This document shows, in pieces, positions 63,997 through 64,000 of a stretch of 64,000 nt of DNA. A model generated the notes under the pieces. It was not told the origin of the DNA and ran no database searches. It was given only the letters and a program-made list of their open reading frames with translations. Each line of letters begins with the position of its first letter. Position 1 is the first letter of the stretch. The DNA comes from Lysinibacillus sp. OF-1 (lineage in GTDB: Bacteria > Bacillota > Bacilli > Bacillales_A > Planococcaceae). Position numbers and translations under genes: made by a program. The stretch lies in NCBI RefSeq assembly GCF_028356935.1, contig NZ_CP102798.1:2914001-2978000 (forward strand). Direction: 5' to 3'.

Positions 63997-64000
63997 TAAA

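Noticed and set aside
1-64000. CRISPR arrays, tRNA, rRNA, transposase or prophage integrase genes
   Set aside because: No regularly spaced direct repeats, cloverleaf sequences, rRNA segments or transposase/integrase motifs were seen.

Overview
The window is chromosomal DNA from a low-GC Gram-positive bacterium of the order Bacillales. From the protein sequences and gene order it is most likely Lysinibacillus or a close relative. This rests on AT-rich codon use, strong AGGAGG ribosome binding sites, T-box and glycine riboswitches, a comG operon, and a gene order from comG through yqgX/yqgY, a yqgS-like LtaS, yqgQ/yqgN/rpmG, pst, pbp, sodA and yqgB/yqgC to ispG/yqfW that broadly follows the Bacillus subtilis chromosome. 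No rRNA, tRNA, CRISPR array or transposase gene was seen.

Region 1 (1-18.9 kb, all minus strand) is the most unusual part. It is an accessory-looking island running past the window start. Reading from its promoter it holds a large sheath-like protein, a small tube-like protein, a J-domain protein, two FHA proteins, a membrane-anchored PP2C phosphatase, a PP2C-like pseudophosphatase with a membrane segment and a TPR-like tail, two unassigned genes, an Hsp70-like ATPase with an extra N-terminal domain, a possible baseplate adaptor, a DcrB/Eag-like protein, a VgrG-like spike, a pentapeptide-repeat protein, a protein of unknown role, a PAAR-like DUF4280 tip and a second, truncated VgrG-like gene. 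A Ser/Thr kinase lies just upstream as its own unit. I read this as a contractile-injection-like system with its own phospho-signalling and chaperone module. No ClpV unfoldase or TssJLM membrane complex is visible.

Region 2 (19-28 kb) is the glycine cleavage operon gcvT-gcvPA-gcvPB under a tandem glycine riboswitch, then aroK and the comGA-comGG pseudopilus operon. Region 3 (28-41 kb) is mostly housekeeping: a winged-helix regulator with a Cys-rich tail, small membrane proteins, a metallo-beta-lactamase hydrolase, tyrS with a Tyr T-box, an LtaS-type enzyme, yqgQ, 5-formyl-THF cyclo-ligase, rpmG, two membrane-anchored proteins, trpE-trpG with a Trp T-box, an MscS channel and a VWA-like protein.

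Region 4 (41-54.5 kb) centres on phosphate and envelope functions: pstSCAB-phoU behind a phased PhoP-type box array, a possible structured leader before a small gene, a repeat island between two identical terminators, a class B penicillin-binding protein, sodA, yqgC, a Na/Pi cotransporter, yqgB, a yqfZ-like LysM protein and ispG. Region 5 (54.5-64 kb) has yqfW, a lipoprotein, a MerR regulator with no ordinary start codon, a CNNM/CBS membrane protein, an XRE regulator, a PPP-family phosphatase, ctaB, an alpha/beta hydrolase, a TPR protein and a membrane-anchored thioredoxin.

All assignments come from reading the sequence and general knowledge of protein families. No database search or folding program was run.
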